A DNA stretch of 40,520 nucleotides from Desulfuromonas sp. (GTDB lineage Bacteria; Desulfobacterota; Desulfuromonadia; Desulfuromonadales; BM501), in the NCBI RefSeq assembly GCF_002868845.1, contig NZ_PKUB01000022.1, positions 51,407-91,926 on the forward strand. Direction: 5' to 3'. The notes beneath the pieces were generated by a model that saw nothing but the letters and a program-made list of their open reading frames with translations, was not told where the DNA came from and ran no database searches. Of this stretch, positions 8,519 to 16,987 are shown piece by piece (position 1 is the stretch's first letter; each line of letters starts with the position of its first letter). Both the position numbers and the translations under genes were made by a program.

Positions 8519-9007
8519 GTGTCTCAGTCCACATTGCTTGACCAGATTCACACGTTGATTGGTCCGGTTCTGGAGGAGATGGGCCTGGAATTGGTCGATC
8601 TGGAATACAAGCACGAGGGAAGGGACTGGTTTCTGCGGATTTTCATCGACAAGGAGGGAGGGGTCAATCTCGACGATTGCGCCGACGCAAGTCGGGAGGT
8701 CGGTACCCTCTTGGAAGTCGAAGATCCGATCAGGACCGCCTATCGGCTCGAGGTTTCCTCGCCCGGCCTTGAACGGCCGTTGAAGCGTCCTCGGGATTAT
8801 GAACGTTTCAACGGGAAGTTGGTCAAGGTTAAGACCTTTGAGAAATGCGACCCGGACGGTCGCGGTTACGAACGGAAGACCTTCGTTGGAACCCTTCTCG
8901 GGCTTGATCAGGGGCAGGTGAGGATCGAGCAGGTCGATAAGAAGGGGGGGGTTGCGGCGTTCCCCCTCGAGAGCATCGCCCAGGCCAACCTCGAAATGGA
9001 CTTTTGA
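8519..9007 (+). CDS. rimP: Ribosome maturation factor RimP
   Basis: Protein of 162 residues that helps assemble the 30S subunit. Typical stretches are VLEEMGLELVDLEYKHEG near the N-terminus, LRIFIDKEGGVNLDDCADASR, YRLEVSSPGLERPLK, and the C-terminal SH3-like part ending in LESIAQANLEMDF. The start is GTG with GGAGAG eight bases upstream. A run of eight G lies at 8944-8951 inside the gene. It heads the nusA-infB cluster, the same order as in most bacteria. Confidence 0.95.
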   Translation: MSQSTLLDQIHTLIGPVLEEMGLELVDLEYKHEGRDWFLRIFIDKEGGVNLDDCADASREVGTLLEVEDPIRTAYRLEVSSPGLERPLKRPRDYERFNGKLVKVKTFEKCDPDGRGYERKTFVGTLLGLDQGQVRIEQVDKKGGVAAFPLESIAQANLEMDF

Positions 9008-9110
9008 GAGACGCCACGGACAGTGAGCGCACGGGATAAACAGAATCACGCCATGCGCAGACACCGCTTTGGCGGGTCTCGGGCAGAAGATTGAATAGGG
9101 GGATTGTGGG

Positions 9111-10433
9111 ATGGTGGTAAATTTGAACAATATCATCGACCAGGTCGTTAAGGAAAAAGGGGTCGAACGGGACGTTCTGGTCGAGGCTCTCGAGTCCGCC
9201 GTGCTTTCCGCGGCCAATAAAAAGTACCGCAACACGCGCGATCTGGAGGCCCATTTCAACGACGAGTTGGGGGAGGTTGACCTCTTTGAGTTCGTTACCG
9301 TGGTGGACGAGGTTCAGGATTCCTACAAGGAAATCGACCTGGAGGAGGCGCGGGAGATCGACCCGGACGTCGAACCTGGTGACTCCCTCGGGATGAAGAT
9401 GGATGCCGGTAATTTCAGCCGCATCGCCGCTCAGACAGCCAAGCAGGTGATTATCCAGAAGGTTCGCGAGGCCGAGAGGGAAGGGATCTTCCACGAGTTC
9501 AAGGATCGCGTCGGCGAGTTGGTCAACGGTATCGTGCGACGCTATGAGCGTGGAGACCTGATAGTCGATCTGGGCCGCGCCGAAGCACTCCTTCCCCACC
9601 GGGAGCAGGTTCCGAGGGAGAACTACCGGCAGGGTGACCGCGTCCGGGCCTACATCTCGGAAGTGAACATGTCGTCCAAGGGGCCGCAGATTATCTTGTC
9701 GCGGACCCATCCGGGAGTCGTGTCCGCACTGTTCCAAACCGAGGTTCCCGAGATTTCCGAAGGGATCGTTGAGATCATGGCCGTTGCCAGGGAGCCCGGA
9801 AGTCGGGCCAAGATCGCCGTGGTGTCCCACGATTCTGACGTCGATCCGGTCGGAGCCTGTGTCGGCATGAGGGGGTCCCGGGTGCAGAACGTGGTGTCGG
9901 AGCTGCGCGGGGAGAAGATCGACATCATTCCCTGGATTCCCGACATCGCTCGCTTTGCCTGTTCAGCCCTGTCTCCCGCCGAGGTGACCCGTGTCTACGT
10001 CGACAACGAGGAGCAGTCTCTGGAGGTCATCGTTCCCGATGACCAGCTTTCCCTGGCCATCGGGAAAAAGGGACAGAACGTTCGTCTGGCCGCTAAATTG
10101 ACCGGCTGGAGAATCGACATCAAGAGTGAGAGTCGGGCCGCCGAAGAGGAACTCGGCCTTGTCGAGGAGGAAGAGGCCGCCGATGCCGCAGAGGCAGCAC
10201 CGGAGGAGTTGGCGGACGCCTACACCAGGGACGACCTTTATGAGTTGGCCAAAGAGCACAAGTTGTCCGGGCGCAGTAGCATGACCAAGGAGGAACTGGT
10301 CAAGGGGCTGGCGGAACTGGGAGTGCTGGATTCGGTTCAGGCTGACGATGTCGTTGCCGACGCCCCTGCCGAGGACGATTCCGAAGGCGAGCCTGAGGCT
10401 GACGAGACAGCTGGGGACGAGACGCAGGAGTAG
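9111..10433 (+). CDS. nusA: Transcription termination/antitermination factor NusA with extra C-terminal module
   Basis: Protein of 440 residues that binds RNA polymerase and nascent RNA and modulates pausing and termination. Domains are an N-terminal polymerase-binding domain (about 1-125), S1 (about 135-200, [16 protein letters not shown]), and KH1/KH2 (about 225-345, with [12 protein letters not shown] and [14 protein letters not shown]). After an acidic linker, residues about 367-403 ([20 protein letters not shown]) resemble the Rho N-terminal/SAP-like helix pair instead of the E. coli AR repeats. The tail is strongly acidic. An AGGGGGAT ribosome site precedes the ATG. The 103 bases before it hold no gene that I can see. 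Confidence 0.95.
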   Translation: MVVNLNNIIDQVVKEKGVERDVLVEALESAVLSAANKKYRNTRDLEAHFNDELGEVDLFEFVTVVDEVQDSYKEIDLEEAREIDPDVEPGDSLGMKMDAGNFSRIAAQTAKQVIIQKVREAEREGIFHEFKDRVGELVNGIVRRYERGDLIVDLGRAEALLPHREQVPRENYRQGDRVRAYISEVNMSSKGPQIILSRTHPGVVSALFQTEVPEISEGIVEIMAVAREPGSRAKIAVVSHDSDVDPVGACVGMRGSRVQNVVSELRGEKIDIIPWIPDIARFACSALSPAEVTRVYVDNEEQSLEVIVPDDQLSLAIGKKGQNVRLAAKLTGWRIDIKSESRAAEEELGLVEEEEAADAAEAAPEELADAYTRDDLYELAKEHKLSGRSSMTKEELVKGLAELGVLDSVQADDVVADAPAEDDSEGEPEADETAGDETQE

Positions 10434-10438
10434 GGCGC

Positions 10439-11035
10439 TTGGCATTTTCGGGGCGCAAGGCGCAGAGGACCTGCCTGGGTTGCCGCAAGGCACAGGACCA
10501 GGATTTGCTGGTGCGATACGTTCTCACTCCCCAGGGGGAGATCGTGGTCGACTACCGACGGAAGCTTCCGGGACGCGGCGCGTATACTTGCATCGATCCG
10601 TCCTGCGTTGCCTCGGCGGTGAAACAAAAGCAATTTCAGAGGGCGTTCAAGAGCGAGATTTTGTCCCCGCAGGGCGACGCGCTGGTGAAGAGCCTGGAAC
10701 TGCAGATTGAGACGCGTATCCTGAATCTGGTAGGGATGGCGCGAAAAGCTGGAAAGGTCGCAACGGGAGGCAATTTGGTCCTGGGCGCCTTGCGGGTTCC
10801 AGGGGAGTTGGCCCTGGTCCTTTTGGCCAGGGATGTTTCCTCGGGAATTGCCGACAAGGTTCTGGCCAAGGCTGAGGTCGCGGGTGTGCCCTGTTTCAGT
10901 CTTTCGGACAAGGGTCGCTTGGGCCAAATCACCGGGAAGGGCGAACGAAGCGTGGTCGGTCTTCGGCCCGGGCAACTTGGGGATTCCCTAAAGGGCGAGT
11001 TGTTGCGATATAAGTACATCGTAGGGGAGAGTTGA
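10439..11035 (+). CDS. YlxR (DUF448) - L7Ae-like RNA-binding fusion protein
   Basis: A 198-residue two-domain protein. Residues about 5-85 form the YlxR/DUF448 domain ([10 protein letters not shown], then GRGAYTC and AFKSEI). Residues about 95-190 match the L7Ae/L30e-like fold ([30 protein letters not shown]). In many Gram-positives these are separate genes, ylxR and ylxQ, between nusA and infB; here they are fused at the same place. The start is TTG with AGGAG nine bases upstream. It probably binds RNA or the translation machinery; the exact role is unsettled. Confidence 0.88.
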   Translation: MAFSGRKAQRTCLGCRKAQDQDLLVRYVLTPQGEIVVDYRRKLPGRGAYTCIDPSCVASAVKQKQFQRAFKSEILSPQGDALVKSLELQIETRILNLVGMARKAGKVATGGNLVLGALRVPGELALVLLARDVSSGIADKVLAKAEVAGVPCFSLSDKGRLGQITGKGERSVVGLRPGQLGDSLKGELLRYKYIVGES

Positions 11036-13752
11036 TGGCAAAGACAAGGGTATATGAACTGGCACAAAAACTGGGCCTTGACAACAAGGTGCTGCTGGAA
11101 CGGCTGCATCAGGCCGGAATCGAGGCCAAGAGCCATATGAGTGTTCTCGAGGATGACGAGGTCCGGAAGTTGGAAACTTCGGTCGAACCGGTTGCTGCAG
11201 GTGCGTCTGAAGAAAAGGTCGAAGAGCGGGTGGTTCGCCCAGGACTGATTCGCCGTCGCCGCCGGGAAATTCCCAAGGCTGTCGAGGAAGCCGAAGCTCC
11301 GGCCGAAGAGGTGGCCGAGGCGCCTCAGGCCGCCGAGCCTGAGAAGGTGCCTGTCGAGACTGAGACCGCTCCTCTCCCCGAGAAGGTTGTCGAGACCCCC
11401 ACCAGCGAGGCGGAAGCCAGGCATGAGGTTAAGGTAGAAGAGCCTGAGGTCAAGGGCGAGACCGCCCCTGAACCGAGCGCAACTCCTGCAGAGCCGAAAA
11501 TTGAAGAAGAAGCTGATCTTCCCAAGGAAGAGGCTGTCGAGCCCGCAGCGGTTGAAAAGCCGAAGGTTGACAAGGTGACCCCCTCGCGGGCCAAGATTCT
11601 CGGCCGGGTCGAGTTGCCCAAGCCCCGTGTCGCTACGCCTCGAGGCGGGCGTCCCGCCGCTGGCGGGGAGGCCGGTGCCCCCGGGCGGCGCGATGCCGGT
11701 AAACGCCCCGGCCGGCCAGCCCCTGCGCCCCGTACTGGTCGCCCTGGTCCGGGTGGGCCCATGATTGCACCGGGGCCCGCCTCTGCGGAAATACCCGGCA
11801 AGGACACGCGGGGAAGAAAGAAGGGCAAGAAGGGCAAGTCAGAGGCGCCGCGCGATGTTGAGCAGGCTCGTCGCAAGGGGCGCCGCGAGGTTTTCGAGCC
11901 CGACCGCACCGACCGCTATCGCAAGATGCGCAGGGGGGCAAAGCCCGCTAAGAAAACCGAAGTTACAGTCTCCAAGGCCATCAAGCGCATCATCCGCATC
12001 AGCGACGCCATTTCCGTCGGTGAGTTGGCCAAGCGCATGGGGGTCAAGGCTAACGACCTGATCAGGGAACTTATGCGCCAGGGGACCATGGTCACTATCA
12101 ACCATCCCCTTGACTTCGATACCGCAGCTCTGCTCGCCACCGAGTTTAAATACGAGGTAGAGAACGTCGCCTTCGACGAGGAGACGATTCTTGAACATGC
12201 CAGCCTAAAAGGGGGCTCCGAGGAGGAGAAGCCGGAGGATCTTCAGGAACGCCCGCCTGTGGTGACCATCATGGGCCACGTCGACCACTGCAAGACCAGC
12301 CTGCTCGATGCTATCCGCGCAACCAATGTCACCGAAGGCGAAGCGGGCGGGATTACTCAGCACATCGGGGCCTACGACGTCGAGCTGGAAGGCAAGAAGA
12401 TCAGTTTCCTCGATACTCCCGGGCACGAGGCCTTCACCTCCATGCGAGCACGTGGCGCACAGGTGACGGATATCGTCATCCTGGTGGTCGCTGCAGACGA
12501 CGGCGTCATGCCGCAGACCAAGGAGGCGATCAATCACGCCAAGGCCGCCGGGGTGCCCATCATCGTCGCAGTGAACAAGATCGACAAGCCCGGCGCAAAC
12601 CCCGAGCGGGTCAAGCAGGAGTTGACCGAATTCGAACTTGTCCCGGAGGATTGGGGGGGGGAGACGATCTTCTGCGAGGTTTCCGCCAAGGAGAACATCA
12701 ACATAGACAGCGTGCTTGAGATGATCCTTCTGCAGGCCGAGGTCATGGAGCTCAAGGCCAACCCTAACAAGCGTGCCAAGGGGGCCATCGTTGAGGCCCG
12801 TCTCGATAAGGGACGTGGTCCCGTTGTCACTATCCTTGTCCAGGAGGGGACCCTGCGAATCGGAGATCCCATTGTCAGCGGGGTTCATTTCGGCCGGGCG
12901 CGTACCATGACCGACGATCGTGGGAACCGGGTGGAAGAAGCCGGACCGTCCATGCCGGTCGAGGTCACGGGCCTGTCCGGGGTGCCCGATGCTGGAGACA
13001 CCTTCCATGCGGTGGACGACGAAAAGATCGCCAAGGAAGTTGCCGGCCACCGCCAGCAGAAGCTCCGCGAGGCCGAACTGGCGAAGACCAGCAAGATCTC
13101 TCTGGAACAGCTCTACGCCAAAATCCAGGAAGGGGAGGCTATGGAGCTCAAGGCCATCATCAAGGGCGATGTCCAGGGATCCGTCGAGGCCGTTAAGGAA
13201 TCTCTGACCAAGCTCTCTACCCCCGCATGTCGTCTTGTCGTTATCCACACCGGTGTCGGGGGAATCACGGAGAGCGATATCTCCCTGGCTTCGGCGTCCG
13301 ACGCCATTGTGCTTGGGTTTAATGTGCGGCCCGAACCGAAGGCGTCGGCCTTGGCTGATGTCGAGGGTGTCGACATCCGCATGTACAACATCATCTATGA
13401 TGCTGTCGCCGACATCCGTGACGCCATGGAAGGGCTGCTTGCCCCGACCCTGAAAGAAAACGCCCTCGGACGGGTCGAGGTGCGGGAGACCTTCTCCGTG
13501 TCGAAGATCGGGACAATCGCCGGGTGCTACGTTCTTGATGGGAAGGTTCTGCGCAACGCGCAGGCACGGCTGGTGCGGGACAACGTCGTCGTCTGGGAGG
13601 GGAAGATGGATTCCCTCAAGCGCTTCAAGGACGATGTCCGGGAGGTGGCTGCCGGGTACGAGTGCGGCATTGGCCTGGAAAATTACAACGACATCAAGGT
13701 TGGCGACATCATCGAAGTCTTCGAGATGGAAGAGGTGAAGACGACCCTTTAG
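11035..13752 (+). CDS. infB: Translation initiation factor IF-2 (with altered P-loop residue)
   Basis: GTPase of 905 residues that brings fMet-tRNA to the 30S subunit. Layout: IF2_N at 1-50; a long Ala/Pro/Glu and then Gly/Arg/Pro-rich linker (50-300); second IF2_N-like part (about 305-385); G domain from about 412; then domains II-IV. G3 (DTPGH) and G4 (NKID) are normal. The G1 motif reads GHVDHCKT: the codon at 12289-12291 is TGC, where the family has Gly (GHVDHGKT). This is the residue equivalent to Ras Gly15, so the change is striking in an essential gene. The ATG at 11035 overlaps the previous stop by one base. A nine-G run occurs at 12653-12661. Confidence 0.95.
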   Translation: MAKTRVYELAQKLGLDNKVLLERLHQAGIEAKSHMSVLEDDEVRKLETSVEPVAAGASEEKVEERVVRPGLIRRRRREIPKAVEEAEAPAEEVAEAPQAAEPEKVPVETETAPLPEKVVETPTSEAEARHEVKVEEPEVKGETAPEPSATPAEPKIEEEADLPKEEAVEPAAVEKPKVDKVTPSRAKILGRVELPKPRVATPRGGRPAAGGEAGAPGRRDAGKRPGRPAPAPRTGRPGPGGPMIAPGPASAEIPGKDTRGRKKGKKGKSEAPRDVEQARRKGRREVFEPDRTDRYRKMRRGAKPAKKTEVTVSKAIKRIIRISDAISVGELAKRMGVKANDLIRELMRQGTMVTINHPLDFDTAALLATEFKYEVENVAFDEETILEHASLKGGSEEEKPEDLQERPPVVTIMGHVDHCKTSLLDAIRATNVTEGEAGGITQHIGAYDVELEGKKISFLDTPGHEAFTSMRARGAQVTDIVILVVAADDGVMPQTKEAINHAKAAGVPIIVAVNKIDKPGANPERVKQELTEFELVPEDWGGETIFCEVSAKENINIDSVLEMILLQAEVMELKANPNKRAKGAIVEARLDKGRGPVVTILVQEGTLRIGDPIVSGVHFGRARTMTDDRGNRVEEAGPSMPVEVTGLSGVPDAGDTFHAVDDEKIAKEVAGHRQQKLREAELAKTSKISLEQLYAKIQEGEAMELKAIIKGDVQGSVEAVKESLTKLSTPACRLVVIHTGVGGITESDISLASASDAIVLGFNVRPEPKASALADVEGVDIRMYNIIYDAVADIRDAMEGLLAPTLKENALGRVEVRETFSVSKIGTIAGCYVLDGKVLRNAQARLVRDNVVVWEGKMDSLKRFKDDVREVAAGYECGIGLENYNDIKVGDIIEVFEMEEVKTTL

Positions 13753-13797
13753 CCTCGCTTTTTATCGGTCCTGCTGCTTCCCCGTCGAGGACGTCCC

Positions 13798-14085
13798 ATG
13801 GTGGTCGGAGTTCTGCGTCTGGAGCTTTTTCTCCATACTCCCCAGAGCCTCAAGGAGAAACGGAGCCTTGTGAAGCGCCTGCTGGGCCGGTGCCGGGAAC
13901 GCTTCCCGGTCTCCTGCGCGGAAACCGGGATGCAGGACCTCTGGCAGAGAGCCGAACTCGGTTTCGCTTTCGTCTCCCATGACGAGGCTAGCGTTCACGC
14001 CCTTTACGAGCGCCTCGAAGAGGAGGTTGCACGGATCGGGGCGGGGGATGTCTGTGACCGCTACCTGGAACTCATTCGTTTCTGA
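13798..14085 (+). CDS. DUF503 (YlxP-like) protein
   Basis: Protein of 95 residues of the DUF503/YlxP family, recognised by the start VVGVLRLELFLHTPQSLKEKRSLVK and the conserved AELGFAFVSHDEA. Members sit between infB and rbfA in many genomes and are small alpha/beta proteins suspected of helping ribosome maturation. Position and length (about 90-95 residues) match the family exactly. There is no strong ribosome site upstream, so coupling with infB is plausible. Confidence 0.88.
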   Translation: MVVGVLRLELFLHTPQSLKEKRSLVKRLLGRCRERFPVSCAETGMQDLWQRAELGFAFVSHDEASVHALYERLEEEVARIGAGDVCDRYLELIRF

Positions 14086-14137
14086 GGGGGGTCCCGCTCG
14101 GCTCCCCCCCGCCTGAACGTCACTGGAGAACATCGTC

Positions 14138-14515
14138 TTGGATAATCCTCGTTCGCATCGCGTAGGCGAGCTTATACAGAAGGAAGTATCTTCTCTGCTT
14201 CTCAAGGGGATAAAAGACCCCCGGGTCGGTTTTGTCACCATAACCGCCGTTGAAGTGACTTCGGACCTGCGCCTGGCCCGAATTTATTTCAGCGTGATGG
14301 GGGACGAGGCCGCCCGCCAGGAGACCGAAAAGGGGCTGAAGAGCTCGGTGCCCTATCTGCGCCGTCAACTTGGGGGACGGCTTCACATGCGTCACATCCC
14401 CGACCTGCTTTTCCTGTATGACTCCAGCCTGGAATACGGGAGTCGAATCGAAACCCTGCTGAAAGAAATCCATTCCCGGCAAGACGATGATCAAAGCGAT
14501 ACTGAAGACGATTGA
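14138..14515 (+). CDS. rbfA: Ribosome-binding factor A
   Basis: Protein of 125 residues needed for 16S rRNA 5' end maturation. Family features are [30 protein letters not shown] near the start, followed by [32 protein letters not shown] and [14 protein letters not shown]. The start is TTG with TGGAGAA about eight bases upstream. The C-terminal acidic tail ([10 protein letters not shown]) overlaps the next gene by 29 bases, which suggests coupled translation. Confidence 0.94.
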   Translation: MDNPRSHRVGELIQKEVSSLLLKGIKDPRVGFVTITAVEVTSDLRLARIYFSVMGDEAARQETEKGLKSSVPYLRRQLGGRLHMRHIPDLLFLYDSSLEYGSRIETLLKEIHSRQDDDQSDTEDD

Positions 14516-15455
14516 GGACGGGCAGCGCTTTGTTGTTGCCTCCCATGAAAATCCCGACGGAGACGCCCTGGCCTCCACTCTTGCCCTTTGCCTTGCCCTT
14601 ACCGAGATGGGGAAGGATGTTGTTGCATACAACCGGGACGGGGTTCCTGAGGCATATGCCTTTCTGCCAGGAAGCGAAAAGGTCGTCAGCGACCTGGGCG
14701 AGGATGATTTTTTCGACGTCGGATTTGTGCTCGATGCAGGTGAACTGCGACGGGCGGGCAGCCACCTCCGCAAGAAGTGCCGGACCCTGGTCAACGTCGA
14801 TCATCATCCCCATTCCGAGCGTTTTGGGGAGATTCACTTCGTTGACGAAGGCGCCAGCGCCACCGGAGCCCTTATTTACCGCGTTTTGAAGTCTGCTGGG
14901 GCCAAGATCTCAGGGGACGTTGCATTGTGCATCTATACGGCTATCCTTTCCGACACGGGGTCCTTTCGATATTCCAATGCTGACCCCGAAGCTTTCCGCA
15001 TTGCGGCCGAGATGGTCGAGGTGGGAGTCGATCCCTGGACTGTGGCCTCCGGGTTGTACGAGAATCAGGATGCCTCCCGGCTGCGCCTTTTGGCTCTGGC
15101 CCTGGGAACCCTCACCGTCTCGCACTGCGGCCTTTATGCGTCGGTCAGCGTCACTCAGGAAATGATGGAGGAGGCCGGTGCCGGTCCGGAGCTTACCGAC
15201 GGTTTCGTCAATTATCCCCGCTCCGTCAACGGGGTAGAGGTGGCCGTATTTTTTCGGCAGCTCGGTCCGGAGCAGTTCAAGGCGGGCTTCCGCTCCAAGG
15301 GGAAGGTCGATGTGGGCGCCTTGGCCAGGGAGCTCGGCGGGGGGGGGCATCACAACGCTGCCGGCGCGGAGGTGAAGGGCACCCTTGAGGCCGTCAGAGG
15401 TTCGGTCTTCTCGCGCCTTGATGCACTCCTTCCCTCCTGCAAAGTCTCGGCTTAG
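14487..15455 (+). CDS. nrnA: DHH-family nanoRNase / PAP phosphatase NrnA
   Basis: Protein of 322 residues that degrades 2-5 nucleotide RNAs and may hydrolyse 3'-phosphoadenosine 5'-phosphate. DHH domain motifs are [13 protein letters not shown] (motif I), [11 protein letters not shown] (motif II), [12 protein letters not shown] (DHH, motif III) and [11 protein letters not shown] (motif IV). The DHHA1 domain ends in [13 protein letters not shown]. The GGGG of this motif is encoded by a nine-G run near 15338-15347. It overlaps rbfA and lies ahead of truB, a common arrangement. Its job fits the RNA turnover gene pnp downstream. Confidence 0.93.
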   Translation: MIKAILKTIEDGQRFVVASHENPDGDALASTLALCLALTEMGKDVVAYNRDGVPEAYAFLPGSEKVVSDLGEDDFFDVGFVLDAGELRRAGSHLRKKCRTLVNVDHHPHSERFGEIHFVDEGASATGALIYRVLKSAGAKISGDVALCIYTAILSDTGSFRYSNADPEAFRIAAEMVEVGVDPWTVASGLYENQDASRLRLLALALGTLTVSHCGLYASVSVTQEMMEEAGAGPELTDGFVNYPRSVNGVEVAVFFRQLGPEQFKAGFRSKGKVDVGALARELGGGGHHNAAGAEVKGTLEAVRGSVFSRLDALLPSCKVSA

Positions 15456-15472
15456 GCCGGAGGCCTTCGTTT

Positions 15473-16393
15473 ATGCACGGATTGCTGGTCATTGACAAGC
15501 CCCGAGGCTTGAGTTCTCACGACGTCGTGAGGCAGGTGCGGCGGGTGCTGAAAACGCGTAAGGTCGGGCACGGCGGGACTCTCGATCCCCTTGCCACCGG
15601 GGTCCTCCCGGTCGCCGTCGGGGAGGGGACGCGCATTCTTCAATTCCTTCTTGAGGGGGACAAGGCCTACCGGGCTACGTTCAAGCTCGGGGAGGTTACG
15701 TCCACCCAGGACTCCGACGGTGAACTTGTGGAGAGCCGTCCCCTTGATGGGGTGACGCAGGAGGCCGTCGGGAAGGCTTGCCGTCGTCTTGTTGGAACCA
15801 TCAGCCAGGTTCCGCCCATGTACTCGGCCCTCAAGCATAATGGCGTTCCTTTGTACCGCCTCGCCCGGCAGGGGGTGGAGGTTGAGAGGAAGGCCCGGCA
15901 GGTCGAGATACACCAATTGGACCTGGTCGAGGTCGATTTGCCCTTTGTCACCATCGAGGTCACCTGTAGCAAGGGGACCTATGTCCGGACTCTTGTCCAT
16001 GACATTGGGGCGGACCTGGGATGCGGCGCTCATTTGACCGCTCTGCGGCGAATCCAGAGTGGGCCTTTCAGCGAGTCGGACAGCGTCCCTCTTGGTGAAA
16101 TTCAAGATTGGGAGCCCGGGGAGGCCGAGGGGAAGCTCCTTGACCTTTCCGAGGCGTTGCGGCAATACCCTGGTCTGGAAGTCGACGGAGCCGCAGCCGA
16201 ACGGCTGCGCCATGGCATCCCCCCTTCTCTGGAAGAGGCGGTGGGACCTTTCCCGGGGGAAGAGGGGAACATGGTCCGCCTCCTTCAGGGAGGAGTCCTG
16301 ATGGCCATCGCCCACTTTGCGCCCTGTCGGAAGCGTGAGAAGCGAGGCGATTTCGAACTGATCAAGGTCCTTAATCTTCCGCCGGTCTCGTGA
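15473..16393 (+). CDS. truB: tRNA pseudouridine-55 synthase TruB
   Basis: Protein of 306 residues that makes pseudouridine 55 in the T loop of tRNAs. Visible motifs are LLVIDKPRGLSSHDVV, VGHGGTLDPLATGVLP with the catalytic Asp in TLDP, YRATFKLG, QVPPMYSALKHNG and CSKGTYVRTLVHDIG. The C-terminal part (about 235-306) is a PUA-like extension. ATG 15473 lies 17 bases after nrnA. Confidence 0.95.
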   Translation: MHGLLVIDKPRGLSSHDVVRQVRRVLKTRKVGHGGTLDPLATGVLPVAVGEGTRILQFLLEGDKAYRATFKLGEVTSTQDSDGELVESRPLDGVTQEAVGKACRRLVGTISQVPPMYSALKHNGVPLYRLARQGVEVERKARQVEIHQLDLVEVDLPFVTIEVTCSKGTYVRTLVHDIGADLGCGAHLTALRRIQSGPFSESDSVPLGEIQDWEPGEAEGKLLDLSEALRQYPGLEVDGAAAERLRHGIPPSLEEAVGPFPGEEGNMVRLLQGGVLMAIAHFAPCRKREKRGDFELIKVLNLPPVS

Positions 16394-16400
16394 ATTCTTC

Positions 16401-16429
16401 TTTACAGTCGGGGCGGGGTGTGTTAAAAG
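16401..16429 (+). promoter_or_regulatory. Possible promoter for rpsO
   Basis: TTTACA (16401-16406; 5 of 6), a 17-base spacer and TAAAAG (16424-16429; 4 of 6) lie just after the truB stop. The resulting leader of about 60 bases contains a GGCC/GGCC inverted repeat (16452-16455 with 16462-16465) and ends in a perfect AAGGAGGT ribosome site. S15 often represses its own leader; nothing here proves that. Confidence 0.45.
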
Positions 16430-16497
16430 AAAAAGCTTTTCAAACTGGAGCCGGCCGCAGTAGGCCATGGTAAACTATTAGCCACAAGGAGGTCACC

Positions 16498-16764
16498 GTG
16501 CTGGTCACGGAACGTAAGCAGGAACTCATTGACAAGTTCAAGACCCATGATGGTGATACTGGGTCTCCCGAGGTTCAGATCGCGCTTCTTTCAGAGCGCA
16601 TTACCTATCTGACCGAACACTTTCGCACTCACAAAAAGGATCATCATTCCCGGCGGGGACTGTTGAAGATCGTCGGCCAGCGCCGGCGCCTCCTCGATTA
16701 CCTAAAAAGGAAAGACGTCGAGCGTTACAGGACGATCATCAAAGCACTCGGCATCCGCAGGTAG
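16498..16764 (+). CDS. rpsO: 30S ribosomal protein S15
   Basis: Protein of 88 residues, the standard S15 length. It binds the central domain of 16S rRNA. Typical stretches are [44 protein letters not shown] and the C-terminal ALGIRR. The start is GTG preceded by a very strong AAGGAGGT site at 16486-16493. It stands between truB and pnp as in E. coli. Confidence 0.97.
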   Translation: MLVTERKQELIDKFKTHDGDTGSPEVQIALLSERITYLTEHFRTHKKDHHSRRGLLKIVGQRRRLLDYLKRKDVERYRTIIKALGIRR

Positions 16765-16769
16765 AACAG

Positions 16770-16815
16770 GGCAGCACGCTCCCCGGGACGATGGGGGCCT
16801 GCTGCCTTAGTTTTT
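16770..16815 (+). terminator. Large hairpin between rpsO and pnp
   Basis: GGCAGCA (16770-16776) pairs perfectly with TGCTGCC (16800-16806), and an inner CGCTCCC/GGGGGGC-type stem continues it across one mismatch. TTAGTTTTT follows. It can act as the rpsO terminator. By analogy with E. coli rpsO-pnp, it may also be leaky and serve as an RNase III site, but that part is inference. Confidence 0.7.
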
Positions 16816-16922
16816 CCATCATGGCACAGGAGGCTGTCCGGAGAGAGGGTCTGCATCGCCCAAGGGCGAATTGACGCAGGGTCTGTCTCAGGCCAACCTC
16901 CTTTGTCAATTGTGTCTTAGTA

Positions 16923-16946
16923 ACTATTGGCATAACTGCCAAAAGT
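16923..16946 (+). repeat. Inverted repeat in the pnp leader
   Basis: TTGGCA (16927-16932) and TGCCAA (16937-16942) are perfect arms around TAAC. Past one A/A mismatch, three more pairs extend the stem. It lies 42 bases before the pnp ATG. Possible roles are an RNA processing hairpin or an operator. Confidence 0.5.
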
Positions 16947-16987
16947 CCGAGTGCCGAGAGGTCCGGACGATGCAAAGGAGAAAGTCT

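Noticed and set aside
15338-15347. Frameshift or phase-variable switch at the G9 run of nrnA
   Set aside because: The frame is intact through the run and encodes the conserved GGGG motif; nothing shows an alternative product.
16903-16936. A sigma-70 promoter directly before pnp
   Set aside because: TTGTCA and CATAAC-like boxes exist, but the spacing (22 bases, or 15 with another -35) is poor.
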